Source: an uncultured bacterium (GTDB taxonomy: Bacteria; Pseudomonadota; Gammaproteobacteria; Burkholderiales; CAIKXV01). Taken from it: a stretch of DNA of 33,644 bases. The notes under the pieces were generated by a model. That model did not search any database and was not told the DNA's origin. It was given only the letters and a program-made list of their open reading frames with translations. The stretch is from assembly GCA_903873475.1 (NCBI GenBank), contig CAIQON010000090.1:1-33644 (forward strand). Direction: 5' to 3'. Position 1 is the stretch's first letter. Each line of letters starts with the position of its first letter. This document shows, piece by piece, positions 1-8,277 of the stretch. Made by a program: the position numbers and the translations under genes.

Positions 1-713
1 CCCTTGAAGTAATAGACGACCTGGGCGACCAGGCGCGCCCAGTTGATCGAATTGACGGTACCGATCCGGAAGCGCGACTTGAACGGAAGATCAGCGCTGA
101 CCGCCTTCACGATATCCTGGCAATCGTCGAACACGCCGCGGATCGCGATGTTGTGGATGTTCGGATCCATCAGCGAGAACATCTGTGCCGTCTGGAACGG
201 GCTCATCGCGCCCTGGGGCGACAGCATGAACACCCGGATGCCGCGCTTGCCGCGCATCGCGTACTCGGCCGCCGAACCGGTATCGCCGGACGTGGCACCG
301 AGGATGTTCAGCGATTCTCCGCGCTCGGCGAGCACGAACTCGAACAGGTTGCCGAGCAGCTGCATCGCGATGTCCTTGAACGCGAGCGTCGGCCCGTTGG
401 ACAACTGCAGCAGGTGCAGGCCGGGCTGCAGTGTGGTCAACGGCGTCACCGCATCGGACCCGAACACCTCTGCCCGGTAGGTGCGTTCGACGATCGAGCG
501 CAGCGTGGCTGGCGGGATGTCGTCGATGAACAGCGACAGGATCTCGTACGCGAGGCCGCGGTAGTCGAGCCCGCGCCACCGCGCAAGCGTCGCCCTGTCG
601 ACCTGCGGGCAGGACTGCGGCATCGCGAGCCCGCCATCGGGTGCGAGCCCCTCCAGGAGGATCTCGCGGAAACTCGCCGGCGCCATCCCGCCTCGGGTAC
701 TCAGGTAACGCAC
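1..713 (-). CDS. thrC: Threonine synthase, 5'-terminal part (gene continues beyond the left edge)
   Basis: This enzyme converts O-phospho-L-homoserine to L-threonine using pyridoxal phosphate in the cytoplasm, the last step of threonine synthesis. About 237 N-terminal residues are visible. The start reads V-R-Y-L-S-T-R-G-G, the classic beginning of the family, and the PLP-binding lysine lies in NGPTLAFKD (about residue 113). The GATSGDTG motif that holds the cofactor phosphate follows. The start is a GTG at 713, only three bases after the hom stop codon, with a GGAGGA ribosome site inside the last hom codons; this indicates translational coupling. Upstream neighbours hom and an alaC-type aminotransferase form one minus-strand operon. 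The C-terminal part is outside the window, so completeness cannot be judged. Identification is firm. Confidence 0.95.
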   Translation of the reverse strand, partial: MRYLSTRGGMAPASFREILLEGLAPDGGLAMPQSCPQVDRATLARWRGLDYRGLAYEILSLFIDDIPPATLRSIVERTYRAEVFGSDAVTPLTTLQPGLHLLQLSNGPTLAFKDIAMQLLGNLFEFVLAERGESLNILGATSGDTGSAAEYAMRGKRGIRVFMLSPQGAMSPFQTAQMFSLMDPNIHNIAIRGVFDDCQDIVKAVSADLPFKSRFRIGTVNSINWARLVAQVVYYFK

Positions 714-716
714 GGC

Positions 717-2057
717 CTAGAGTTCCTCCAGGCGCAGCCGGGCGACCCGGCCAGACACCGTCGGCAGTGCCTCGATGCTGGCGATCGCGGCATCCATGTT
801 GCGCTCGATGGTGCGATGCGTGAGCAGGATGATGTCGGCCTCGCTCTCGCCCGCGGCCGGCTCTTTCTGCACCATCGCGTCGATCGAGATCGTGCGCTCG
901 GCCAGGATGCGCGTGATGTCGGCGAGCACGCCGGGCCTGTCCTGCACCCGCATGCGCAGGTAGTACGCGGTCTCGATATCCGCGATCGGCAGGATCGGCA
1001 GGTTCGAGATGCGGTCGGGCTGGAAGGCCAGGTGCGGCACCCGGTTCTCCGGGTCGACCGTCGCCAGCCGGGTGACGTCGACGAGGTCGGCGACCACCGC
1101 CGAAGCCGTGGGCTCGGAACCCGCGCCCGCGCCGTAGTACATGGTCTGGCCCACCGCGTCGCCCTTCACCAGCACCGCGTTCATCACGCCCTCGACGTTG
1201 GCGATCAGTCGCCTGGCGGGGATCAGGGTCGGGTGCACGCGCAGTTCGATGCCCGCGCCGGCGCCCTCGCCCACGCGCCGCGTGATGCCGAGCAGCTTGA
1301 TCCGGTAGCCGAGTTCCTCGGCGTAGCGGATGTCCTCGGCGGTGAGCTTCGTGATGCCTTCGGTGTAGGCCCGCTCGAACTGCATCGGCACGCCGAAGGC
1401 GATCGCCGACATGATGGTGAGCTTGTGGCCGGCATCGATGCCCTCGATGTCGAAGGTCGGATCGGCCTCTGCATAGCCGAGCTTCTGCGCCTGCGCGAGC
1501 ACTTCGTCGAACGCGAGACCCTTGTCGCGCATCTCGGACAGGATGAAGTTGCTGGTGCCGTTGATGATGCCCGCGATCCACTCGATGCGGTTGGCGGTAA
1601 GGCCCTCGCGCAGCGCCTTGATGATCGGGATGCCGCCGCCGACAGCCGCCTCGAACGCCACCATCACGCCCCTGGCCTGCGCGGCGCCGAAGATCTCGTT
1701 GCCGTGCAGCGCCAGCAGCGCCTTGTTGGCGGTGACCACGTGCTTGCCGTGGGCGATCGCCTCCAGCATCAGCTCTTTCGCGATGCCGTAGCCGCCGATC
1801 AGTTCGACGACGATGTCGATGTCCGGATCGCGCACCACCGCGAACGCGTCATCGCCCACCTGCGCCGCCGCTTCGCCTGCAGGCGTGCAGGCGGCCACGA
1901 GTGAGCGCGCGCGCGCGAGGTCCTTGTCGGCCACGCGCGTGATGCGTATGCCGCGCCCGGCGCGCCGTTCGATCTCGTCACGGTTGCGCGCGAGCACCCC
2001 GAAGGTGCCTCCGCCCACGGTGCCGATGCCCAGCAGACCCACGTTGATCGGTTTCAT
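717..2057 (-). CDS. hom: Homoserine dehydrogenase with C-terminal ACT domain
   Basis: This enzyme reduces L-aspartate 4-semialdehyde to L-homoserine with NAD(P)H, the branch point to threonine and methionine. The 446-residue protein starts with a Rossmann nucleotide motif (GLLGIGTVGGG, residues 7-17). The catalytic homoserine dehydrogenase domain follows (about 135-315, including GGGIPIIKALREGL). A C-terminal ACT domain (about 350-430, starting near DRPGVLADITRIL) normally senses threonine for feedback inhibition in this family. Length and domain order are normal for a monofunctional enzyme. Its ATG overlaps the stop of the upstream aminotransferase gene by one base (TGATG), and thrC follows three bases after its stop, so the three genes should be cotranscribed. 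Confidence 0.97.
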   Translation of the reverse strand: MKPINVGLLGIGTVGGGTFGVLARNRDEIERRAGRGIRITRVADKDLARARSLVAACTPAGEAAAQVGDDAFAVVRDPDIDIVVELIGGYGIAKELMLEAIAHGKHVVTANKALLALHGNEIFGAAQARGVMVAFEAAVGGGIPIIKALREGLTANRIEWIAGIINGTSNFILSEMRDKGLAFDEVLAQAQKLGYAEADPTFDIEGIDAGHKLTIMSAIAFGVPMQFERAYTEGITKLTAEDIRYAEELGYRIKLLGITRRVGEGAGAGIELRVHPTLIPARRLIANVEGVMNAVLVKGDAVGQTMYYGAGAGSEPTASAVVADLVDVTRLATVDPENRVPHLAFQPDRISNLPILPIADIETAYYLRMRVQDRPGVLADITRILAERTISIDAMVQKEPAAGESEADIILLTHRTIERNMDAAIASIEALPTVSGRVARLRLEEL

Positions 2058-3241
2058 CAGAGCAGCCCATCCTTGCGGAACATCTCTTTCACCCCGCGCG
2101 TCGCCTGGCGGATGCGCGACTCGTTTTCGATCAGGGCGAGCCGGACATGGTCATCGCCATATTCTCCGAAGCCGATGCCAGGCGATGCAGCCAGCTTGGC
2201 CTCGTCCAGCAGCTTCTTCGAGAACTCGAGGGAACCCATCTTCGCGTAGGCCTCGGGGATCTTCGCCCAGATGTACATCGCCGCCCTGGGCGACTCGACC
2301 ATCCACCCCGCTCCGTGCAGGCCCTGCACCATCACGTCGCGCCGCTTCTGGTAGGTCATCGCGATCTCGCGCACGCACTCCTGGGGGCCTTCGAGCGCGA
2401 GGATCGAGGCGATCTGGATCGGGGTGAAGGTGCCGTAGTCGTGGTAGCTCTTCATCCTTGCCAGCGCCGACACCAGGTCGCGGTTGCCGACCATGAAGCC
2501 CACGCGCCAGCCCGCCATGTTGTAGCTCTTGGACATCGTGAAGAACTCGACCGCGACGTCGCGCGCACCGGGTACCTCCATGATCGACGGCGCGCGATAG
2601 CCGTCGAAGGTGATGTCGGCATAGGCGAGGTCGTGCACGACATAGATTTCATGGCGACGGGCGATGTCGATGATCTTCTCGAAGAACGGCAGGTCGACGC
2701 ACTGGCTGGTCGGGTTCGACGGGAAGTTCAGGATCAGCATCTTCGGCTTCGGGTACGACTCCTTCATCGCACGGTCGAGTTCGTCGAAGAAATCCACCCC
2801 TGGCGTCATCCGCACATGGCGGATGTCAGCACCGGCGATGACCGGGCCGTAGATGTGGATCGGGTAGCTTGGATTGGGCACCAGCACGATGTCGCCGCGC
2901 TCGAGGGTGGCGAGCGCCAGGTGGGCAATGCCCTCTTTCGACCCGATGGTGACGATGGCCTCGCTGTCCGGATCGAGTTCCACCCCGTACCGGGTCTGGT
3001 ACCAGTTGCAGATGGCCTTGCGCAGGCGCGGAATGCCCTTGGACACCGAGTAGCCATGGGTATCCGGACGTTGCGCGGCCTCGATCATCTTGGCGACGAT
3101 GTGCGGCGGCGTCGGACCGTCGGGGTTGCCCATCGACAGGTCGATGATGTCCTCGCCGCGGCGGCGCGCGGCCATCTTCAGTTCCGCCGTGATGTTGAAC
3201 ACGTACGGTGGCAGGCGTCGGATTCGCGCGAATTCTTCCAT
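2057..3241 (-). CDS. alaC: Class I/II PLP-dependent aminotransferase, AlaC type
   Basis: This is a fold-type I aminotransferase of the AlaC branch, which forms alanine from pyruvate with glutamate as donor. The N-terminus [15 protein letters not shown] and the segment [15 protein letters not shown] are typical of the branch. NFPSNPTS (about 172-179) and the Schiff-base lysine in [13 protein letters not shown] (about residue 238) are present. I chose the ATG at 3241 rather than the in-frame GTG at 3253. AGGTGA lies eight bases before this ATG as a ribosome site, and the family begins with this methionine. The gene is first in the operon with hom and thrC, an arrangement frequently seen in betaproteobacteria. 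Exact substrate (alanine versus another amino acid) is inferred from family and context only. Confidence 0.9.
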   Translation of the reverse strand: MEEFARIRRLPPYVFNITAELKMAARRRGEDIIDLSMGNPDGPTPPHIVAKMIEAAQRPDTHGYSVSKGIPRLRKAICNWYQTRYGVELDPDSEAIVTIGSKEGIAHLALATLERGDIVLVPNPSYPIHIYGPVIAGADIRHVRMTPGVDFFDELDRAMKESYPKPKMLILNFPSNPTSQCVDLPFFEKIIDIARRHEIYVVHDLAYADITFDGYRAPSIMEVPGARDVAVEFFTMSKSYNMAGWRVGFMVGNRDLVSALARMKSYHDYGTFTPIQIASILALEGPQECVREIAMTYQKRRDVMVQGLHGAGWMVESPRAAMYIWAKIPEAYAKMGSLEFSKKLLDEAKLAASPGIGFGEYGDDHVRLALIENESRIRQATRGVKEMFRKDGLL

Positions 3242-3392
3242 CTGTTCAGTCACCTGGCGCCGCGACGGTCAGTCTGCGGCACATCGTGGAAAACCATCGA
3301 GTCTACCCGAGGTGCCCGTCAAGCGCGGGGCGCGGCCGCTACGCGCGGGCGGTTCCGGCAGCGCCGGCAACCACCCATCTCGCCGATGCAGG

Positions 3393-4253
3393 TCAGGCGT
3401 CGAATTCGGCCGTCGCGCTCAACGCGACCGCCCCGGTGTCGTCCTCTGCCCACAGCTTCGCGCTGCGCCCGTCGGCCGAGGGTTCGCCACACAGGGTAAT
3501 CGGCCGGTCCACGAACAGCGGCCTGACGTTGCGCGACGCCATGTGGCGCAGTGGGCCGCCGGCCTTCGCGCGCGCGAGTTCGAACACCAGCAGCGTGGTA
3601 AGCCCCCCGTTCATCACCAGGGCCGGATAGCCTTCGGTACCGGTCACGTAGGGCTGGTCGTAGTGGATCCGGTGGCCGTTGAAGGTCAGTGCCGAATAGC
3701 GGAACAGCATGACCGGATCGGGCGTCACCACCTTCTTCCAGATCGCCGCGCCAGGGGCGGCCATCGGGGCCGCGGGCGGCCTGGGCGCGTGCGGGTCGGG
3801 CTCCTCGCGGTATACGATGTCCTGTTCCTCGACCACGGCCAGCCCGCGCGGGCTGCAGATGTCCGTGCGCACGGTGACGAACACCATCTGTCCCGACTTG
3901 CCCACCTTCGGCGTCACGCTCTGGATCACCGATTCGCGCGTCACCTCGTCGCCGACCCGGAGTTCACCTTCGAACGTGATGCGCTTGCCGGCGAACATCC
4001 GGCGCGGCAGCGGCACCGGCGGCAGGAAATCGCCGCGTTGCGGATGGCCGTCGGGCCCGATCTGCGACTGGCGCACCACGCGCGGGAACAGGATGGAGTG
4101 CCAGCCGATCGGCAGCGCGTCGCCGACCTTGGGGCGCGGATCGTCGCGGTCGAGCGTGCACGACAACCGGTGCACCGACGGCACGGTCACGTAGTCGATG
4201 TCGGATTCACGGTTGCCGATCCATTCGGCGAGGCGATCGAGGTCCTGCGTCAT
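3393..4253 (-). CDS. FAS1-like dehydratase/MaoC-type acyl-CoA hydratase (itaconyl-CoA or mesaconyl-C4-CoA hydratase-like)
   Basis: This 286-residue double hot-dog protein belongs to the branch that holds mesaconyl-C4-CoA hydratase and the itaconyl-CoA hydratase Ich, which hydrate C5 unsaturated dicarboxylyl-CoA esters to citramalyl-CoA. The N-terminal FAS1-like dehydratase half (about 1-150) contains LDRDDPRPKVGDALP and FLPPVPLPRRMFAG. The C-terminal MaoC-like half has the hydratase signature RYSALTFNGHRIHYD (about 185-199), with the expected Asn192, His194 and His197 region. The ATG at 4253 follows a strong AGGAGG site. The gene stands alone between alaC (139-base gap) and the Bug gene (245-base gap). 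CoA-transferases and a CitE-like lyase elsewhere in the window would complete an itaconate-type route; that link is inference. Confidence 0.82.
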   Translation of the reverse strand: MTQDLDRLAEWIGNRESDIDYVTVPSVHRLSCTLDRDDPRPKVGDALPIGWHSILFPRVVRQSQIGPDGHPQRGDFLPPVPLPRRMFAGKRITFEGELRVGDEVTRESVIQSVTPKVGKSGQMVFVTVRTDICSPRGLAVVEEQDIVYREEPDPHAPRPPAAPMAAPGAAIWKKVVTPDPVMLFRYSALTFNGHRIHYDQPYVTGTEGYPALVMNGGLTTLLVFELARAKAGGPLRHMASRNVRPLFVDRPITLCGEPSADGRSAKLWAEDDTGAVALSATAEFDA

Positions 4254-4407
4254 GTATTCCTCCTGGGATGCCGGGAACGCGCGCGGACAAGTGCCGACGG
4301 GCAGGCCGGGCGGGAATCCGTAACAGTTCGTAAGGGCACTTGCGGATCGTACACCGGAGGCGAATACTGACCCCGTTGCATTCGCGGCCAGCGATGCAAG
4401 CAGCTTC

Positions 4408-4440
4408 AGCCGGACGGGGTGACCCTGCCGGCTGTTTTTT
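4408..4440 (+). terminator. Intrinsic terminator on the plus strand without a plus-strand gene before it
   Basis: A six-base-pair stem AGCCGG/CCGGCT (4408-4413 with 4428-4433) encloses a loop with a further GGG/CCC pairing. It is followed immediately by GTTTTTT (4434-4440). This is a textbook rho-independent terminator reading rightwards. Both flanking genes are on the minus strand, where the run of six A precedes the hairpin rather than following it, so it is not well placed to end the Bug transcript. What it terminates is unknown. Confidence 0.7.
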
Positions 4441-4498
4441 GTCGCCTTCGCCGCGTGCCAGCGCCATCAGCCGGTCGGCGCAGCCCCGCTGGACCCGG

Positions 4499-5454
4499 TT
4501 ACTCTGCCGCGATGCCGGCGTTGCGGATCAGCGCGCCCCAGTAGGCGAGTTCCTGGGCGATGGTCTTCGCGAAGGCCGTGGGATCCTGGTACTGGGCGAA
4601 TGCACCCTGCGAGTCGGCCTTTTCGCGGAACTCCCGTCCCTCGACGATCCGCCGCACTTCCTCCGACAGCCGCCTGACCACCTCCGGCGGCAGGCCCGCC
4701 GGCCCGAGCAGGCCGAACCAGGACGCCACCTCGTACTTCGGGTACCCGGCTTCGGCCGCGGTCGGCACCGTCGGCATCGACGGGTGACGATTGCGCGCGG
4801 CATAGGCAATCGCCCGCAGCTTGCCCGCCTGCACCTGCTGGATCACGCCCGGCGGCGTGGTGATGAACATGTCGATGTTGCCGGCCATCAGGTCGACCAC
4901 GGCAGGACCGCTGCCCTTGTAGGGAACGTGGATCATCTTTCCGCCGGCCTGCTGCTCGAGGATTTCGCCGGACAGGTGCTGTATCGACCCGCGCCGGACG
5001 ACCCATAGCTGATCTTGCCGGGGTTGGCCCGGATCAGGTCGACCAGTTCCTTCATCGTGGTGACCTTCGTCGATGGCCCGACGGCGATCACCTGCGGCGC
5101 GTAGAGCGCCATCGCGATGGGGGTGAAATCCTTGACCGGATCCCACTTCAGGCCCTTGAACAGGTGCGGGTTGCCGACGTGAAAGCCGGAGAACTGCAGC
5201 AGCAGGGTATGGCCATCGGGCTTCGCCCGCGCGACCAGTTCGGTGCCGATGTTGCCCGAGGCGCCACCGCGGTTCTCCACGACCACCGGCTGGCCGAGCG
5301 CCCTGGACAGCGGCTCCTGCAGCAGGCGGGACGTGAAGTCGGTGGACCCGCCGGGAACGGTGGCCACCACCATCGTGACCGGACGCGAAGGGAAGGATTG
5401 CGCTGCCGCAACCGTGGACAGGCCCAGCAGCAGGCCGGCGATAATCCGTTTCAT
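4499..5454 (-). pseudogene. Bug/TctC-type periplasmic solute receptor, interrupted by a one-base frameshift
   Basis: Bug (TctC family) proteins are secreted periplasmic receptors that bind carboxylates and related acids. The protein starts at 5454 with MKRIIAGLLLGLSTVAAAQ, a clear Sec signal peptide, preceded by GGAGGAG. The family landmarks FPSRPVTMVV, PGGSTDFTSRLL and VVVENRGGASGN follow. Reading is normal until SYGSSGAG; then the frame is lost near 4988-4990. In the next frame the protein continues perfectly (GSIQHLSGEILEQQ, MIHVPYKGSGPAVVDLM, ending RNAGIAAE). The span is 956 bases; adding one G on the coding strand gives 957 and a normal 318-residue receptor. It is either a recent natural frameshift or a sequencing error in a G run. 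It lies downstream of the VOC gene (115-base gap). Confidence 0.88.
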
Positions 5455-5569
5455 CTTGTCTCTCCTCCGATGAACATCCGCCGCCGGACTGTGCCGTCCG
5501 GACAAGGCGGGTTCAAGACTGCCGGTCACATGACCGGCCGCGCCAGTCGCACCCGGTGACAAGGGTACC

Positions 5570-5971
5570 TCAGGGCTGCAGGTACTCCGATATCTCGATC
5601 AGGTTCAGGTCAGGATCTCGAACATACACCGAGCGGATGCGCCCGGTCGCACCGGTGCGCGGGCCGGGCCCCTCTTCGATCCGCACGCCTGCTGCCTCGA
5701 GGCGATCGATCACCGACTCGAGCGGCAGCGCCGCGATGAAGCACAGGTCGAGTGCACCCGGCACCGGCAGGTGCGCCTTCGGCTCGAGCTCCGCCCCCTT
5801 CACATGCAGGTTGATCTTCTGGTTGCCGAAACGGAATGCGATCCGGCCTTGTGGCAGTTCGGGCGTGACGCCGAAGCGCTCGAGCTGCATGCCGAGCACG
5901 CGGGTATAGAAGTCGATTGCACCGGCGGGGTCGGTGGTGGTCAGCACCAGATGGTCCAGGTGATCGATCAT
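5570..5971 (-). CDS. VOC (glyoxalase/bleomycin resistance/dioxygenase) family protein
   Basis: This 133-residue protein has the two beta-alpha-beta-beta-beta repeats of the vicinal oxygen chelate fold. The first begins HLDHLVLTTTDPAGAIDFYTRVLGM, and the second repeat contains ALPLESVIDRLEAAGV and ends with YVRDPDLNLIEISEY. Candidate metal ligands are His7 at the start, His56 in INLHVKG and the Glu in NLIEI near the end, as in glyoxalase-like proteins. Its ATG overlaps the end of the HMG-CoA-lyase-like gene by four bases (ATGA), so it is translationally coupled to it. The substrate cannot be read from the sequence; methylmalonyl-CoA epimerase, lyase and dioxygenase activities all occur in this fold. 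Confidence 0.88.
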   Translation of the reverse strand: MIDHLDHLVLTTTDPAGAIDFYTRVLGMQLERFGVTPELPQGRIAFRFGNQKINLHVKGAELEPKAHLPVPGALDLCFIAALPLESVIDRLEAAGVRIEEGPGPRTGATGRIRSVYVRDPDLNLIEISEYLQP

Positions 5972-6939
5972 GGCGCCCCCGCGCGGGCGCGCGACTGCGC
6001 GACCGAAGGCGGCACCGGATGCAGGTCGAGCCGGCGCCCGGCCTTCACCAGTTGCCCGGGGAGTTCATGGCCGACCAGCGCCCCGAGCCGCCGCGCGCAG
6101 TCGAGCAGCGCGGGCAGGTCGGCGCCGATGCTGCAGCCTTCGAGCAGCAGCATGTGCGCGAGGTCTTCGGTACACACGTTGCCGGTCGCGCCCGGCGCAT
6201 AGGGACAACCGCCGAGCCCGCCGAGCGACGCATCGAAACGATCCACTCCGGCCTGCAGCGCGGCCAGCGCATTCGCCAGCCCCATGCCGCGCGTGTTGTG
6301 CACGTGCAGCGTCAGCATCGCGCCCGGGAAACGCCGGCGGTAATCGGTGCACAGCACGGCGACCTGGGAGGGATAGGCCATGCCGGTGGTGTCGCACAGC
6401 GTGACGCCGCGCGCACCGGCGTCGATGAAGGTCTCAGCGAAATCCAGGACCTCGCCTGAGGGCACATCGCCCTCCATCGGGCAACCGAAGCTGCAGGACA
6501 ACGACACGTTGACAGGCACGCGGGCTTCGGCGGACAGCCGCATCACCTCCAGCAACTGGACGACCGACCGCTCGCGCGTCATCCGCAGATTGGCCAGGTT
6601 GTGCGTCTCCGAGCACGACATCACCAGGTTGAACTCGTCCGGCGGCGCGGCCAGCGCACGCTCGACGCCACGCACGTTGGGCACCAGCACGGTGTACTCG
6701 ACGCCAGGTACGCGCGCGATGCGACGCATCACCTCGTCGGCGTCGGCCAGCATCGGGATCGCCCTGGGTGAGGTGAACGAGGTCACCTCGATCTTGGCCA
6801 GACCGGTCGCGGACAAGGCATCGACGAAGGCCACCTTGTCATCGGTCGGCACGAACACGCCCTCTGCCTGCAGCCCGTCACGCATCGCGACATCCTGCAG
6901 GAACACGCGGCGCACCGCACCGGCGCTTGCAACCATCAT
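5968..6939 (-). CDS. Hydroxymethylglutaryl-CoA lyase-like enzyme (DRE-TIM metallolyase)
   Basis: Members cleave 3-hydroxy-3-methylglutaryl-CoA, or related 3-hydroxyacyl-CoA esters, into a ketoacid and acetyl-CoA. The 323-residue TIM barrel shows the DRE-type catalytic motif as QDVAMRDGLQ (Arg20, Asp21). The metal-binding histidines are in LHVHNTRG (212 and 214), and the signature loop GLGGCPYAPGATGNV carries catalytic Cys245. All key residues are present. The start overlaps the stop of the upstream CoA-transferase gene by one base (TGATG), and the VOC gene overlaps its end. The tight CoA-transferase/lyase pair suggests that a free branched hydroxy-dicarboxylic acid is activated and then cleaved; HMG itself is only one candidate. 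Confidence 0.93.
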   Translation of the reverse strand: MMVASAGAVRRVFLQDVAMRDGLQAEGVFVPTDDKVAFVDALSATGLAKIEVTSFTSPRAIPMLADADEVMRRIARVPGVEYTVLVPNVRGVERALAAPPDEFNLVMSCSETHNLANLRMTRERSVVQLLEVMRLSAEARVPVNVSLSCSFGCPMEGDVPSGEVLDFAETFIDAGARGVTLCDTTGMAYPSQVAVLCTDYRRRFPGAMLTLHVHNTRGMGLANALAALQAGVDRFDASLGGLGGCPYAPGATGNVCTEDLAHMLLLEGCSIGADLPALLDCARRLGALVGHELPGQLVKAGRRLDLHPVPPSVAQSRARAGAP

Positions 6940-8195
6940 CAGCCTGCCTCCCCGGGAGCCTCGATGACCTTCTTCGCCGCGAGTTCGGCGATGGCCGACT
7001 CGCTGATGCCCAGTTCGCGCAGCACCTGCGCCGTATGGCTGCCGAGCGCCGGCGCGAGCGTCGAGAGCCGGCCCGGCGTCGCGGACAGCCTGGGCACGAC
7101 GCCAGGCACGTCGAGTTCGTAGCCTTCGGCGGTGGTGATGCGCTGGATCATGCCGCGTGCCCGGTAGTGCGGATCCTCGGCGATGTCGCGCGCGGTATAG
7201 ATGCGGCCAGCCGGAACCCGCGCCCGGGTCAGGCCATCGAGCACCTCGGCGAGCGGTCGCGCCGCGGTCCAGGCGCCGATCGCCGCATCGAGTTCGGCGG
7301 CGCGCCTGGCACGGCCGTCGTTCGATGCGAGGTCGGGGGCATCGCGCAGGTCGGCACGGCCGATCAGGTCCATCAGCCGGCGATAGATGCTGTCGCCATT
7401 GCCGCCGATCAGCACCGCGCCATCGGCGCAGCGGTAGGCGTTGCTCGGGGCGATACCCGGCAGCGCGCTGCCCGCCGGTTCACGTACCGCTCCGAACGCG
7501 CTGTACTCGGGCAGCAGGCTTTCCATGCAATTGAATACCGCCTCGTAAAGGGCGACGTCGACCACCTGGCCAAGGCCCGCTGCGCCCTGCGCCTTGCGGT
7601 GGTAGAGCGCGAGCAGCACGCCGATCACGCCGTGCAGGGCAGCCAGGGTGTCGCCGATGGACACGCCCACCCGCACCGGCAGACGGCCAGGCTCGCCAGA
7701 CAGGTGTCGCAGCCCGCCCATCGCCTCGGCGATCACGCCGAAGCCGGGCCGGTCGGCGTACGGACCATCCTGGCCATAGCCGGAGATGCGCAGCATCACC
7801 AGACCTGGGTTGCCACTTGCCAGCGCCTCGTAGCCCAGGCCCCAGCCTTCCAGGGTGCCGGGCTTGAAGTTCTCGATCACCACGTCCGCCTCGCCGGCGA
7901 GCCGGCGGCAAAGTTCCTGCCCCTCGCTGCAGCGAAGATCGAGCGCCACCGATCGCTTGTTGCGCGACTGCACCTGCCACCAGACGGAGGTGCCATCCTT
8001 GAGCATCCGCCACTTGCGCAGCGGGTCGCCGCCGCCCGGCGGCTCGACCTTGATCACGTCGGCCCCGAAATCGGCGAGCATCTTGCCCGCGAACGGGCCG
8101 GCGATCAGCTGGCCGAGTTCAAGTACGCGCAGGCCTGCCAGGGGAAGCGCAGACGCCGGGCCTGCAGCCGGCGGACGATCGGGGCTGTCTGACAT
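6939..8195 (-). CDS. CaiB/BaiF (family III) CoA-transferase
   Basis: Family III CoA-transferases move CoA from a donor such as succinyl-CoA to a free acid. The protein opens with LAGLRVLELGQLIAGPFAGK and ADFGADVIKVEPPGGGDP, both typical. The catalytic aspartate is expected in SIGDTLAALHG (about residue 182 from this start). FKPGTLEGWGLGYE and GYGQDGPYADRPGF are further signatures. I prefer the ATG at 8195 (418 residues); an in-frame GTG at 8225 would add ten unconserved residues. Neither start has a strong ribosome site. It is the first gene of an operon with the HMG-CoA-lyase-like gene, the VOC gene and the frameshifted Bug receptor. Confidence 0.92.
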   Translation of the reverse strand: MSDSPDRPPAAGPASALPLAGLRVLELGQLIAGPFAGKMLADFGADVIKVEPPGGGDPLRKWRMLKDGTSVWWQVQSRNKRSVALDLRCSEGQELCRRLAGEADVVIENFKPGTLEGWGLGYEALASGNPGLVMLRISGYGQDGPYADRPGFGVIAEAMGGLRHLSGEPGRLPVRVGVSIGDTLAALHGVIGVLLALYHRKAQGAAGLGQVVDVALYEAVFNCMESLLPEYSAFGAVREPAGSALPGIAPSNAYRCADGAVLIGGNGDSIYRRLMDLIGRADLRDAPDLASNDGRARRAAELDAAIGAWTAARPLAEVLDGLTRARVPAGRIYTARDIAEDPHYRARGMIQRITTAEGYELDVPGVVPRLSATPGRLSTLAPALGSHTAQVLRELGISESAIAELAAKKVIEAPGEAG

Positions 8196-8277
8196 CGTGG
8201 AAGCGCAGTCGATTGCAACAGCCACGAGCGTACACCACCGCGCAGCGCCCGGCCGCGCAGCGCGTGCGGACCGGCGT

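Noticed and set aside
91-2427. Long open frames opposite or out of frame with thrC and hom, some over 400 codons
   Set aside because: High GC content opens long false frames on all strands; their translations are Arg/Ala-rich with no family features, whereas the minus-strand genes show full catalytic motifs.
3300-3322. Promoter for alaC-hom-thrC: TTGACG and TAGACT on the minus strand
   Set aside because: Both boxes look good alone but are only 11 bases apart, too close for sigma-70; the true promoter was not located.
8226-8277. Direct repeat GCGCAGCGC twice near 8240-8264, considered as mobile-element or att trace
   Set aside because: Nine-base GC-only repeats separated by six bases are expected by chance at this composition; no integrase or transposase is nearby.
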